From positions 285,726,776 to 285,790,775 of the forward strand of contig NC_134710.1 of NCBI RefSeq assembly GCF_043290135.1: a stretch of 64,000 nucleotides of DNA, in the 5' to 3' direction. The notes under the pieces are model-generated. The model worked only from the letters and a program-made list of their open reading frames with translations, was not told where the DNA came from and did no database searches. Below are positions 1-12,986 of this stretch, in pieces. The translations under genes and the position numbers were made by a program. The stretch comes from Rhipicephalus microplus (taxonomy: Eukaryota; Arthropoda; Arachnida; Ixodida; Ixodidae). Positions within the stretch are counted from its first letter, which is position 1; each line of letters opens with the position of its first letter.

Positions 1-700
1 TCTCTGAGTCCCCCTCTTCTGTTCGAAACCCTATTAATCAGCCTGATCATGTTCTCGGTCCTGGTTGAAATCTTGGTGATGGTTCGTCTGTTATACCCGT
101 GCGACTCTATAATCATGCCCAGCACTCTAATAGTATCAGCTTTCGGAATGGGAGCGCCACTTTTGGTGTGAAGTACAATGTCCACCTTTGATAAATGCTT
201 CCAGTTTTTTGGCATGGCTCTTTTTCTACTGGGGCTGTATAAAAACAGCCCCATTTTACTCGAGGAGAACCTCAGCCCTGTGCCAGCAAGGAAGAGCCCC
301 GTCTGATCTACGGCTTCCTAGAGGGCAGTCTCGACTTCCCCTCCGCTGCCTCCGGGACACAAGATGGTAATATCATCACCGTAAAGCGTATCGCCGATGC
401 CTTTCACGTTAGATAGCAGTGGGGACAACTTGCACATGGCGATGTTAAAGAGAAGCAGGGATTTCACCGCTCCTTTCGGTGTGCCTTTAGGGCCCAGTGC
501 TATGGGAGAGGACTTGAGGTTCCCGATATTGAACCTGGCCTTCCTGGATTTGAGATAGGAGCTGACGTATTTGTGGAAGAGAGAAGTGGTTATAAGAGGG
601 AAAAGAAGAGAAAAGTGAGCCCCGTACTTCTCTGCGTCAGGGTGTGACACCTCAACAGTAGCTCACAAGGAATGGGTTGAGGAGAGATTTAAAAAACAGG

Positions 701-771
<71 letters not shown>

Positions 772-2819
772 GCTGGGACAGAGAGCGAGGACATATGAGG
801 GGATAGGAGAGATAGGAAAGATGGAAACACGGTCACAGGAGTACGAGGACGGGGCACCACTTGCGAAAGCTCTTGTCGACGTCAGGAGATGGCGTACGGC
901 AATTGCAGTAGGTCAGAGCTACGCTGTCGTCGGAGATCGGCTCCAGGAAATGACGTAGGGCGAGCACAGTCGGCCAGAGCTACGCTGACGTCGGAGATTG
1001 CGAGGGCAGAACCGTTCGGCACGGAATCCAGTGAGCGAGTAAAAGCTTCGCCCAGTCCAAGCTCTGAAATATAGTTTAAGATGTGCGGGTGGGAGAAATT
1101 GTCAAACGCTTTTTCCAAGCCAAGACCCAGGACACCTCTCACATCCCTTGTGTTCACGTCTATGAGTTGATGTTTGAGTAGCTTCATTGTGTCTTGTGTG
1201 GACAAAGACGAACAAAATCCAACTGTGTTATAATGGAAAATACCTTTTTTCTCGATGTACTTAGAGACATGTTTGTGAATGACGTTCTCCGCCACCTTGC
1301 CGACACAGGACGTTAGCGATATGGGCCTGAGATTGGCTAAACCTGGCGGTCACCCCAACTTGGAAATGAAGACAACCCACGCCATTCTTCAAAAGTCTAG
1401 GACAGAACCTTCTATCTATATGCGATTGATCTCATCGGTAAGAAAATTGATGAATTCGTCTTTCATATTCATGAGGGCCCTGTGAGAGATGCCATCTGGC
1501 CTCGGACTCGATCGTCTATTCTGGTTTTGAAGAACTTCGCAAACGTCGCTGGTGGTAAAGGGCTCTCCGAGCTCAATGCAAGGGAGTCCACTGTAAGCCG
1601 GTTGTCTGAAGAGCTCGAGAAGCCAATGGGTAAATCTCTGTGAGCCAAACCATCGAGTGCAGCGTCTTCAGAATCAGACTGTCTGGTGGCATGTACAAGT
1701 TTAGCAATGGCCTGCCTATAATTACTCTTAGAGTTGGACTTAATTGTTCAAAAAGTGCTTTAGCAAAGTTCATTTCCCTCCTATTCTCGTTTGGCCATCA
1801 ACAGAACTGCACACCTCATCCCACCACTGCCTAGAGAGGGTCTGGCAGTGATCCTCAATGGTGCGGTTAAGTTCTGCATTTTTTTTTGTGGAGCCGACGA
1901 TTGGGCCTCTGCCCTTTCTATCTGTTGAGTAATAATTTCTTGGCTTCTAGGAGGTGCGCAAGGTGGCTGTTCATTCTATCTGTTTCCAAATCCATGTGTA
2001 TCTTTTTTGTCGCCTCCCTAACGTCTCCCTTGAGCTGTTTGGCCCATTTATCCAGGCTGGGGGCTGAGTATTCAGCTTGCGCGCGTTCTTTACTGATACG
2101 CCGGAAGTAATCCCAATCTGTGAAACTAAGCTCTCTTATGGGCTAGTACTTTACACTGATGTGTGTACTAGGACATTATGGTCACTACGCAGATCCACGT
2201 GCAAGTTGAGCCCAGTAGCAGATTCAACATTTTTAACAAAGGTAAGGTCTGGCGTGGTGTCCCTCGTGCAGGAGTTACCCATCCTGGTCGAAAATTCTAG
2301 GTCCGTGGCCAGGGTGAGGTTCAAGTTCACTGTTGCTTGCCACAAATCTTCGCCTTTACGGGATGACCGCAGATAACCCTAAGCTTGATGAGGAGCTTTC
2401 AAATCACCCGCAACCACAACCGGAGTTGGCGGCAGCCCTACTCAAGAGCCCCACCAACCCTTGTCTCCAGTCATTTGGTGAAGTATAAATATGAAGAATG
2501 CAAACGCTACTTTTCAAAAGACCCCCCGGATGGATTTTGACCAATGAGTGTTCCACCTAACTACTGTTCATAGAAAGATCGTGTAAAATATAGGTGTATC
2601 TCTTAGATACGAGCACGCAAAGCCCCTTCGTCCGTCTCCTTAAAGAGCGTGAGATTTGTAACCCGTCAGAATGACAGAAACCGAAAGCGTCTCCTGAAGC
2701 AAAATGACGTGCGACTTTTCAGAGTGATAACGAATGAACTGCTGAAGAACCGCCTTCTGGCGGGTGAACCCCCAGCAGTGCCACTGCCAAATCCTGAACT
2801 CTTTAGGTGAACGCGCCAT
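1..2819 (-). pseudogene. LINE ORF2 (APE endonuclease + reverse transcriptase), broken, 3' truncated by window
   Basis: The likely start is the ATG at 2819, followed by an endonuclease N-terminus (FRIWQWHCWGF, then VILLQET with the catalytic Glu, about 2800-2670). Near 2390-2360 the GDFN-type motif reads GDLKAPHQA and then a TAG stop. The endonuclease C-terminus with DTTPDLTF and SDHN lies at 2260-2160. RT pieces: motif A at about 1140-1100 reads LGLGLEKAFDN, with Gly in place of the catalytic Asp; motif B at 490-450 (GTPKGAVKSLLLFNIAM); motif C at about 385 (YGDDIT) keeps both Asp. Post-RT sequence (IPKADTIRVLGMIIE) continues to base 1. An insertion separates motifs A and B. Not functional. 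Confidence 0.85.
600..1040. other. Insertion inside RT with (TA)n(GA)n microsatellite
   Basis: RT homology stops near 1040 (after the motif A helix) and resumes near 590 (KYVSSYLKSRKA). The roughly 430 bp between them do not translate as RT. They contain (TA)n at 703-738 running directly into (GA)n at 739-768, and two similar stretches near 895-945 and 960-1000 that look like an imperfect short duplication (GGTCAGAGCTACGCTG / GGCCAGAGCTACGCTG). I cannot name the inserted element, and its ends are approximate. Confidence 0.5.
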
Positions 2820-4550
2820 GGTTAGGCTCGAAAGATATGTGCCTGCGTTCGAGAGCGTGGACCTTAGCGCCCAACACACAGAAGTTAGCGTATAACGTAT
2901 TGACCTTAGCATCCAGCGCGCGGAACTTGTCCGCCCAAGTATCGACCTTAACATGAACAAATGCGACTGTTTGGCTAAGCGACTGGAACATTTCTCTGAT
3001 CTCTGTTTTAAAACTATGCAGTTCCTCAACAAGTGCAGGCCTCGTCAAAACCCTTGTTTTGGCTGGACGAACCATCGCACCATTTGAGTATTTGAGCACT
3101 GCACTCTTATGGGCGTTTCGACTGGCGTCTCTGCGGGTTTTTTCATGGGCGTTTCCACGGCCATTTCTGTAGGTGCTTCCACTGGCGTTTCCATAGGCGT
3201 TTCAACAGGCGTTTCGAGTCTAGTGATCTGAGGAGGCTGTAGAGCATCACTCTTGGCGTTATTAGCGTTATTAAGTGTGACCATCTCGACTCTAACTTGC
3301 GCAATTGCTTCTTTTAGTGCAGCGTTCTTCCTTTCCGGCTGAATTATTCTATCATTGTTCTACTCTGGCAGCATGCCCCCCGTTACCTGTTTCTGGGATC
3401 CTTTGACGTGGTCAGCCCACCCGGTAGCCTTGGCAGCAGGCACCTGAATGCCTCCGGGCGCGCCCCGTGATCGGGAACAGCTCCGAGAATTGGAATGGCT
3501 TGTTGAACGGGATACGCTCGCGTATTGGGAATGCTCCCTCGAGCTCCTGGACTTGGATCTAGACTTGTTGGCCAGTTCGGACAGCTGATGTATTGGTGGT
3601 AAGCCCTCGTCAAACTCGCGTCTCTCTTTTTTGCGCTGTCTGACGATGTAAGGTATCTCAAATCTTCGTGTACAGGTTCTGTTGGCTGTTAGTTGAAGCC
3701 CTCCACAGAAGGCGGACTTCGGTGAGTAAACGTGCTGGTCGCCAGGGGAGGTCATTCCGCAACCCTGGCAGATAACATTTCCTGGAGTGGGGTACACGTC
3801 GGCTCTGTGACCGAGTCTATCACACGCATAGCAGACATCCATCTGCCGTCGGTAGAGGGTGCACTTGGCTGGGACCACACATGACGTAATTTAGGACATG
3901 AAGTCCTTCGAAAAGGCTAACGACTGTGGTAGAATTCTTGATTCGCCACACTTCGAGAACAGTGAGATTCCTCGGCTGAATAAGAAGTCTTTTGAGCTCT
4001 TCGTCATCAATTTTCATATTCATGTCTCTGATGCCCTTGCATGTGTTGTCGGCCGCAGCAATGTGTTGTTGCATGTGTTCTCGGGCACAGCTAACCTTGT
4101 TCCCTGCGTTATTAATGGCGATGGCCTCTAGACTTGCGTAGGACTTCGCGTTGTTTTCGATGGCGTACTAATCACAACAGTGTTCTGCATAACGTAAAGA
4201 CAAATGATGTCTTGTGTGACATCTGCAGCGGAGAGACGCACCGCTGTCGTGAGGGCTTGAGAAATCCGAACGTTACAAGTATTTTTAACTTTCAGGCCTC
4301 CCCGAGGCCTAACAATGATTTGAAAATGTTCCCTTGGTAGATGTGGCAGCCTTGACTCGTTGGCGAGGCGTTTCTTCATGTTGGCGGGAGGTTGGGTGCC
4401 ACCTTTCTTGCCATATTGTGGGTCTTGAACTTTACCGCCCGCCACGGACTTTTTCGTTGATTTACGCTTAGAAAGCACCGTTGTCCATCCATAACACTGG
4501 AGTTTTCCGGGAGAAATGTCCTCTCCTTGCACAGTGACTTGCATAGTCAT
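2803..4550 (-). pseudogene. LINE ORF1 (gag-like nucleic-acid-binding protein), frameshifted
   Basis: Translation starts at the ATG at 4550 and can be followed in pieces through 4128, 4074-3820, 3878-3360 and 3284-2803 in different frames, so at least two or three frameshifts break it. The middle piece has a zinc-knuckle pattern starting C-x2-C-x4-H, but the last Cys is Tyr (motif CYACDRLGHRADVYP), and a second Cys/His cluster follows (CQGCG...H...FCGG). After that come an Arg/Ser-rich tract (about 3620-3480), a short Glu-Thr-Pro repeat tract (3105-3215) and a predicted coiled coil (3060-2830). The intact protein would bind the element RNA in a ribonucleoprotein. The lost knuckle Cys and the frameshifts indicate no function now. 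Confidence 0.8.
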
Positions 4551-5411
4551 CTTAATAGCTCAAGTATGCTAAGCCTAGCGTTAGGCTTAGCCAAGCTTAA
4601 CCTTAGGCCCCGAAAGCCTCGGTGAGGTCGAGCAAGGAAGTAGAAAATCGGCAAAAAGTCTACCCACCATGACAAAATTGTTTTCACGTGCTCCTCAAGA
4701 CTTCAGCCGTCGACTGGAGCAAGACGCATCAAACACATAGCTAACGTTTCACAGAAAAAAGAGGGACAAGCAGGAGCCAATGTTTAGACGGCCACATGAA
4801 TCAGTGCCCCTAGCGTTCCCCGCTACTGGAACAACGCATTCGTATTTATTTCAACGAACGTGAACGACAAACTATGTCCTGAAATCGCAAGTGAATCACA
4901 AAGTAAAATATTTAGAGCCATAGGTACTATGCGTTGCCATAGTAACTATCATCCTACAGCCATTTATTTGATTTTATATAATTCAATGTTGCTTTCTTAA
5001 GTTCAATATGTAGTTCTGTTCTGGGGGACGACCTGAACTGAAAACATTCACAAACTGATGGTATCGCAAAAATAGCAATAATTCTTGTCTCCAGGGTACC
5101 ATATCATAGGCACACTGCTCCTTTGTTTACAAAGCTTAGAAATTTGAAAATTGTATCTTTCTACACATATAAGCTTCACTCATCTGTAGAAATAGAAAAA
5201 TTAGGAAGTGATGACACTTTAACACAACTGACATCTTCACAGCTACCTAAGTCTTTTTATATACTTTGTCAATTATAACTTTGAATTCTTAACAGCAACA
5301 GAACTAACTATGGTGACCAAATGCTACAGTTTTTTTGCCCACTGCTTTATATCAATTGCACTATGAAAAGGGTCTCAATGTATCTATTCTTTCACCAAAA
5401 AGGCTACGTAG
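4551..5411. other. Unassigned AT-rich sequence; may include LINE 5' UTR
   Basis: No coding or RNA feature seen. The first 100-200 bp upstream of the ORF1 start (4551-4750, with repeated TTAGGCTTAG-like words) may be the 5' UTR of the neighbouring LINE; I see no target-site duplication marking its 5' end. Confidence 0.4.
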
Positions 5412-5485
5412 CATCATCATCATCATTTATTGAACCCTTAAATGCCCCTTGCGGGGTAATACATGAGGGGGAGGCGAAAACACAA

Positions 5486-5530
<45 letters not shown>

Positions 5531-5541
5531 ATATATATATA
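5412..5541. repeat. Dispersed-repeat fragment ending in (AT)n microsatellite
   Basis: A short stretch (TTTATTGAACCCTTAAATG then CCCCTTGCGGGGTAATACAT) followed by (AT)n at about 5488-5541. The first part resembles a dispersed tick repeat end that I recognise only loosely; CCCC-TTG-CGGGG can form a small hairpin. No coding potential. Confidence 0.35.
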
Positions 5542-6255
5542 AGTGGAATAAAACGGCAAGAATTGTAAATTAACTAACATATCAAGTGATTTTTGACTAA
5601 TTTCTCGTGCAGCCCCAATTGCAGCTGCTTTACTTTTTCTCTATCGTCATCGCTAAGCGCCATGTTTTTTTGTTGTTGCTTACTTCAATTGTACGAAATT
5701 TTCCAAGATAACTTTTCGTATTAATTCGCACCGTGCTTGTTCACCTTTTTCGTTAGTTCATACGTTATGTTAGTTTAAAATATCAGCCCGAACAAGACAA
5801 TTCAAAAGAGCAGGAGGCCATGGCCTGAGCGTAACTGAACTTTAATGAAAAAAAAAATTAACGCAACAAAAACCAGTTCATGCATGCGCAGAAAATTTAG
5901 TTGACGTCAAAGAAATGGTTGAGGTTGCGTAACTCGAAATCTAGTAGACAAAAAGATGGTTCAGATGTACATTCATACATATTATTTCTGATAAAGAACA
6001 CTTCAGCGAGTTCACGAGCCCTCCTATTCTTGTGCTCCGTCGAGTTCACGCTGATTTTTTCAACATGCATCATTTTCATCTCACCCACCCACCTCTCTAC
6101 CTTATTACGTTACGTATACCGTGTGCTTCTGTTTGACCGTTGTGAAGCTGCCCGGTGTATAGCCAAGTTACCCTCAAGCTGCTCAGTACAGCTTTCTTTC
6201 CTTGTCGTCCTCGCAACCTTGTTGCGAATAAAGTCGAATTCATTCAGTTTAATTA
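5542..6255. other. No feature seen
   Basis: AT-rich DNA. An open frame of about 180 codons (5901-6446) runs into the SINE copy that follows and shows no recognisable domain, so I do not call a gene. Confidence 0.5.
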
Positions 6256-6500
6256 CAATCGATATGTGGAGCTTCTCGTTCCAAAACCATCGTACGAATA
6301 TGAGACACGCCGTAGTGGAGGGCTACGGAAATTCCGACTACCTGGAGTTCTTTAACGTACACCCAAACCCGAGCACACGGGCCTACAACATTTCCGCCTC
6401 CACGGATCGTAAATGCAGCCGTCGCAGCATATATTCGATTCCGTGACCTGCGGATAAGCAGCCGAGTACTTGAGCCACTATACCAGCGCTGTAGGGCTCC
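6256..6500 (-). mobile_element. tRNA-derived SINE (Ruka-like), old copy
   Basis: Reverse complement of the SINE seen intact at 12999-13239: the 3' part (CGTTCCAAAACCATCG, GAGACACGCCGTAGTGGAGG) lies first and the tRNA-like head (AAGCAGCCGAGTACTTGAGC) lies last on the plus strand. Substitutions in the A/B-box head indicate an old copy. No target-site duplication recognised. Confidence 0.8.
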
Positions 6501-8799
6501 GTTCAATTACAAAAAAAATGGAATCTTGTGTTCATAACAAATCACTAGACTACCACCGGAAGACATTGCACAGTCGTGATGCAGCGTAAACAAGGATAAG
6601 GGGGTAACGACTGGACTTCCATAAAAAGAATGAAATGCAGAACGCCATCTCCACAAAGAGAGACATTGAAAAGATGGCACTCAACTGCTAAGAAGGCGGC
6701 GAAAACACTCTAGAGCTACGTGGCGGCGGAACAAAGCCCCATGCCCTAAATTCCAGGATGCGCGGTTAATCTGACGCGTTAGAGCATTAGCACGTACTCT
6801 CGCCTTGGATTTACGCACGCTGCGCGCAAACTATTAGCGAATACGCTTGCTGGACTACGCGAAACGCACGTGCTCAATACTCTGGCAGGCGGGATTCCTC
6901 TCGATTCCGACAGATGGTTTTCTTTTTAGCCAACGCGAAATCTCATAACAACAAGCAGATACGTGTCACTTGACCTAGTAACCCCCAATGCTCCTTAGAT
7001 GACCGAGACTCGTTTGGAATCGCCAGAACACTAAGGTTACATTTATCGTTCATCAATACCGTTTCCTTTTTTATAGATGCCAAGCTCGATGCCTATCCCA
7101 TGTTTCTCCTCTTTCGACGCTCTCCGGTTTCATCCACGCTTGTTCTGACCTAGTTTGTGGTCGAGAATCGTGCTTTGACTTTCAACATTCTATAACAAGC
7201 ACCGCAGTCACTGTGCAAGCATTTCGTTTGGCACAGTCGTGAAACAGAGTAAGTTTAATTGCGTACGGTAGACACAGTAAGTGACCAGTCCTTCTCGCAG
7301 TCTTGTACTGTATCACGCTCCGGTATAGTGTTGAGTATTTGATTCACCATAGCCTGTATATTATAGTTGGCAACACTGTTGTCACTGGCAGCTGCATGAA
7401 ATCTCTTATTTATTTGGCATAGCGTTGCGGATCACCGGTCCTTAGTGTAGGCGTGTGATGCTACGATCCAATTGGCTGACTATATTAACAAGCAGCTACG
7501 TCTCGCGCTTGAGCTTAACATGAATAGATATTATTGGCATTGGCCACAGAGGGAAGGTTGGAGCTGCAGCCCCCTTCCGCCATCCCCTTCACTTGAAATG
7601 TTAAACGAAGCATCTACAGTGAAACCTCGGGGATACGATCACGGTGCGTACAAAATTCTGTGTGATACGAGTTTTGTTTATATCCTGGCCAATGTCCATT
7701 GACCTGCAGTGTGTAGTACGCTTGTTGCGAACGGATGTTTTGCCCTTGACGTTTAATACAAACATTCGCTACCGTGCAGGTATGGACAGCTGTGGCGCAC
7801 TGTGTCGCGGAAGACGCGACAAACATGCGGCGGGTACGGACGGGAACTCAAGCGCGGACATGTGCGCTGCGCCACCAGTTCATCGGAATAAACTGTCAGT
7901 GACACGTCGTAGTCTCGGAGATTGGGCTCGCGAATCTTGCAGGGCCTATTGCACTTGCCGGCCTCTACACATTAGTCTTACAGAAGGCGCCAATGTCACG
8001 CTCTCACTGCTATGTTTTACTCGTCGACGCGTGCTGCTGTCGTTGTAGCATGTTTACAGGTGCTTTCTACGACGACGCAAGCCATGTCTTCGCACATCAC
8101 ATCTTATGAAAGATGGACGTGGACCGAAGACATCCCCAACTCCATTGCAATCAGACAATGCTGGCAACAAAGGAGAGCTGTTCAAAAGTTTTCTGGCCTT
8201 CACCTAATGCTTCCTAGTTCACTTTCACCGCAAAACTTTATTGTCACGTGAAAAAGTGTACTATGATTAGAAAGGGGCATCTGACTGTCCCAGATCACAA
8301 CACATCTAGTTTACTAATTTCACGCGCACACGGGCCGTATATCTACAAGTGGAAGTATGATCGCTGATGTCTAAAAACACTTCACAATATATTCAAGCTC
8401 TTCATGACATTATTATAAATAAAAATATACGCCAGCTTTCTATATTTTTGCATTCTAACTTTTTCTATTCACTAATGATACAAATTTCATTAGCTGCGAA
8501 TATTTTTGGTGATCTCGCGAGATTCGTAGCACTGAGGTTTTACTTGTAAATCGCCCGGCCATGGGCTCAGCCGAAGCAATGAAATAGTATGTATACGAAT
8601 AGGGCCTCTAAAGGTGCGTTGGTCACGTGCGTAGGCGTATCCACCCTTTTCCAATAAATATTGTCACTTCTACCGTGGCCTTACCGGCGATCAGCCGCTT
8701 TTTATACGGCCATTGGATTCTTTGTTAACGTCACTAGCCATTTTTTGTTGTTTCATATTCTTTTTGTCTTTCTGTGTTGCATTTCATTGCTTAACGCAT
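6501..8799. other. No feature supported
   Basis: Several open frames of 60-134 codons occur on the plus strand (for example 7644-8048) but none has a recognisable domain or shared context. I see no RNA gene, terminal repeats or microsatellite longer than about 20 bp. Confidence 0.45.
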
Positions 8800-8990
8800 A
8801 ATCGCCGCTGTGGCGTGCAGTGACAAAATAGTTGCCCTGATATGCGCGTGGTTGGAGGTTCGAATCCCAGCATGGACGAAGGAAAGCGTTAGGAGAAACC
8901 ATTGCGCAATGCTATCAAATGGATGAAGAAAAAGTATATAGCAGGTCAGACATGCATATTCAAAGATTCTACAGTCCCCATTTTCCCGAT
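8800..8990 (+). mobile_element. Possible tRNA-derived SINE head, different family
   Basis: A Pol III B-box-like word (GGTTCGAATCC at 8857-8867) lies about 45 bp downstream of an A-box-like word (TGGCGTGCAGTGAC near 8811). This spacing and order fit a tRNA-derived SINE head. No foldable tRNA and no target duplication were recognised, so this is tentative. Confidence 0.35.
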
Positions 8991-9074
8991 AAAAAAAGAG
9001 TCCAGACTTTTTTTTTATTTTACAATTCGCATGCAGGTGCGCGTATACGCACGAATATGTACACACATAAGTAG

Positions 9075-9235
9075 GGGGGGGGGGGAGAAGAGATAAACAA
9101 CAAGAGAGAAGGCAGGGAGGTAACCAGGCACATGCCCGGTTTGCTACCGTACGCTGGAGGAATGGGAAGAAGGCATAAATATGAGAGAGGGGAAATAGAA
9201 GAGAAAGAGAGAAAAAAAAAAGGATTGTCAGTCAT
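9075..9235 (-). repeat. Purine-rich dispersed-repeat fragment
   Basis: A G-run (9075-9085) and a purine-rich stretch containing GGCAGGGAGGTAACCAGGCA and a GCCCGGTTTGCTACC word, ending in A-rich sequence at 9212-9222. The pattern resembles a dispersed tick repeat 3' end; family and orientation uncertain. Confidence 0.35.
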
Positions 9236-10430
9236 TGGTTTGACGCGTATGCAGTGGTGGCACTACACAAAAGTTAAAGGTGGTAACGTAGGCCGGTAGT
9301 CCTCAAAAAGCACAAGGCAGCTTTAACACATAAGTAGATGCTAGACCTTTCTCCGACCACCTCTGACGAGAAAGAAAAACAGCAAAGAATTACGGCGCTC
9401 ATTTTATGCGCTTGAAGCCACTAACCAGCCTTCGCGGCTCATCAAGCTTTTACATGGGCCTGATATTACCGTCGTGCGCGGGTCACGCATGCTCTCAGCT
9501 ACATAAACAGACAACTCGCAAGAATGGACAAGCTACCGAAAGTGACAGACTTACCCAGTCTACATGAAGTATCCTGAGAATCATAACTGAACTAAAGAAA
9601 AAAATTCGACCGTCCCCACGTCTTCGATCTCCAGCTTGTGGATGGAACTTGACTTGTGTTGTAATTATTTTATTCTGCGAAACGTTCTGAGGTAGCGCTA
9701 TACATATGTATCATTGAACGCAGAAATACACGTTAAACAGCCGGAGATTTTTTATATAACCATTTGTTTACAGTTGCGTAACGATGCCAACAAAAACATG
9801 TATATTAGCAACATGAGAAGATGTAAGCTGATATGAAGCGCCGGTGCACGCGAGGATGATAGCCCTGGACACTGCTCCATAAATCAACTTTAGCGGATTG
9901 CGCCTAACAACTATTGAGGTTAACCCGACGTAACGGCTATATGATAGGAGTACATGTGTATTGTTTATAATGTTTGATAGCCAGCACTTCAACCACAATT
10001 GACGTTTCACGAATACTATAGGGTCTATTTGAAAAGTGGATCCAAGACCTGGTGTACCTCTGCTGTAGAATACTTCATTACCACGCAGAACGCTTAGGTT
10101 CAATTCCTCTTTGGACCCTAGCATTTATTCTTTGCATTCATCGGCTCAACGCTGATGATGTCAGGTCTTTTTTCTCAACGCTCACATGTTAAAATTACCC
10201 TTGTCTCTTCTGCCATTCCTGGGAAGATATAAACTGTCATTCACTTGTGGCACATATAGCTGCTCTAGAATAATTGTCACACGCTTCGCGGAAAGGTTTT
10301 GACGACGTATGCGACGGGATTATGTCATGATCCATGTCAGTGATTCCTATTTGCCAGACGATCTTACCCTCACAGACTAATTTACAATAATACAATGGGG
10401 TTGATAATGAGAGCACCCATAGATAGGCTG

Positions 10431-10432
<2 letters not shown>
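9236..10432. other. No feature seen
   Basis: No motif, RNA gene or transposon signal recognised. The longest open frame (minus, 9768-10124) has no recognisable domain. Confidence 0.45.
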
Positions 10433-10910
<478 letters not shown>

Positions 10911-12689
10911 GTTTAAAGTCCCTGCAGTACGCAAAAAAATGCTTCACATTTAAAAAGCAGTGTCTGGAGAGGTTTTGTAATTGGACATGGAGCCCGCGTG
11001 AGCATCGATGTGCGAGACTCGTGCTTCTGTTCGCATGAAGAGTGGAGGGCACTGATCTTTTTTTACGTTGACGTTAACAAATATCCTAGCGATGACTACC
11101 TGCTGCAAACGTTTTTGTTTGTTGGTTATGTAGATAAATAAATGCAAAATTCGGCCAACTCGAGGAGTGGAGCTCGTCATTCGATCTTCTTAATTCTATT
11201 ATTTGTTAAGTCAATATATTATCAAAGTATTCATCTTTCAGCGACCCACGTAGTGGCATGCAAGGCATCTCCAAAGAGCTTTATTAAAAGGGACAACGAA
11301 CTTTTTCCTCTTACTTTTTCTCCATCGTCCCTTTGCACTTTCGACCTTTCCACGAAAATGACTTGAAGAGAGAGCCACGATAGCATGTATATGTTTATGT
11401 TTTTCGCTCTGTGGACATTTTTCAGACAATTACTCGAACCAGTCTTGGGCTACATTGAGAACTTTCTTTTCTTTTATTTCTTTTCGCCGTTGCAATCTTT
11501 TTTTTTTTTTCGTGTCGCCATACTTCTATGCAAGCGCAGTTGGCAAAAGTAGCAGATGAAATTGCGACGCCTTATTGTGAACAACTTATTAAATAAAACC
11601 GAAATCAGTACGGCCCGAATAACATTGTACATCAAGTCACGAAAATTGCGCCCTGAAATGTCAACGAGGCTTAGAAATTTTTCAAACGTCAGCAACAGGC
11701 CGATACGATATTGGCTAAACCACAGTACAGGCTTGTCGACAAGGCTTCACGAAAAAGAACGACACATAAAAACTGAAAAGTGCCTCATGTTTGCCACTCA
11801 CATGTGCCCAAATTCAAAGTAATTCAAGGTAATTGATATGGGTGAAAATGAAAAACATTATTTGCCGGCCAAGGCAAGGCGCGACAATGCAATGCGAAAC
11901 TCACCTTACTATGACCTTTCCTTCGTGGTGTCTCATATTGTATTTATAAGGGTGACACAACAATCACTGTATAGTACTGTCAATGAGAACATGAGATGCA
12001 AAGGAAAGACTGAGAAGTTAGCTAGGATTGGCCTGGCTGACGTCAATAATTTCTCGCTGCACAAATTCCGTGCGTTGTGCCTACAGGATGTGCCGGTGAT
12101 GGCCAGTGGAGTCTTCACCGTTAAGATACTTCGACGTCGAAACTGTGGCTTGTCGTGTTTCTCAATGCCAAACTTGGACTTCGCCTCTTGTCGGCCACCA
12201 CGCCGTCAAATATTCAAAACAAGACCTGTTTAGATATTGTGGTTACTGCGTTACTGTCCATTCAAGCACATTAGACTATGTTCACTACATTTCTTATGCT
12301 TCCTAAATCCCCTAGCCTTACATCGTATAATACTCTGATGTGCTTAGGCCTAGTGCTGAGACTGACTTTTTTGTATTTTTTGTTAGTGAGATTAGCTGTT
12401 TGTTGAGCCACTCTTGCTAATCCCAAAGCACGAGGAATATCAGAGCAACTCTATAGAACACCGAGTAATAGTCCCGAATAATTTGTTGTTTTAACGTCAG
12501 AACGAATACATAATGCAAATGGAAGCATCAGTTTAAAACTTACGGGCCCTAATGCACTCGACTAGGACTGCATGTGTGTGAGTTGAAGGTACCCACTTCG
12601 AAGGTTCCTTCATATGTTTTGTGTGTGTGTGCTGCCGCCTGCTTTCCTTTACTCGCACAACGCACACGCGCATACACTATGGGTAATAA
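10911..12689. other. No feature seen
   Basis: AT-rich DNA with short poly-T runs (11497-11510). Open frames such as 11838-12233 (131 codons, plus) have no recognisable domain and no second copy in the window. No RNA gene seen. Confidence 0.45.
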
Positions 12690-12917
12690 TAATATCTAGA
12701 ATTTTACGTACCGAAACTATGATATGATTGTGAGAAACGCCATAGTGGAGGGCTCCGGAAATTTCGACCATCTGGTGTTCTTTAACGTGCACTGACATCG
12801 CGCCGTACACGCGTCTCTGCCGTTTCGGCCCCATCTAAATGCGACCGCCACAGCCGGGATTGAACCCTCGACCTTCAGGTCACCAGCGGAGCACCTTAGC
12901 CACTGCTCCACCGCGAA
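12690..12917 (-). mobile_element. tRNA-derived SINE (Ruka-like)
   Basis: Reverse-oriented copy. The plus strand reads from the 3' body (TGAGAAACGCCATAGTGGAG) to the head, with the B-box complement GGGATTGAACCC and the complement of the start (CCACTGCTCCACCGCG). It lies about 80 bp from the opposite-strand copy at 12999, so the two form an inverted pair. Confidence 0.85.
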
Positions 12918-12986
12918 GACACCGTGAAGACGCCGAGAAAATGATGTAATGCCGATTAATACATGTTGGGGAAGGAAGGAAAGAAC

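Larger units (their letters stand above)
1..4550 (-). mobile_element. Decayed non-LTR (LINE) retrotransposon, I/Jockey-like, 3' end off window
   Basis: On the minus strand the order is that of a two-ORF LINE: a gag-like ORF1 (from the ATG at 4550), then APE endonuclease, then reverse transcriptase running off the left edge. ORF1 and ORF2 overlap by a few bases near 2803-2819. The body carries frameshifts, stops and an internal insertion of about 430 bp (roughly 600-1040), so it is a fossil. Gag with a CCHC knuckle, an SR-rich stretch and a coiled coil followed by EN-RT is typical of tick I/Jockey-type elements. I assign the superfamily from motif resemblance only; the RNase H region that would separate I from Jockey is not in the window. 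Confidence 0.85.

Noticed and set aside
7644..8048. 134-codon plus-strand open frame
   Set aside because: No recognisable domain, no conserved second copy in the window, and length compatible with chance in this region.
11838..12233. 131-codon plus-strand open frame
   Set aside because: No domain, no flanking gene structure and no paralogue to compare; not supported.
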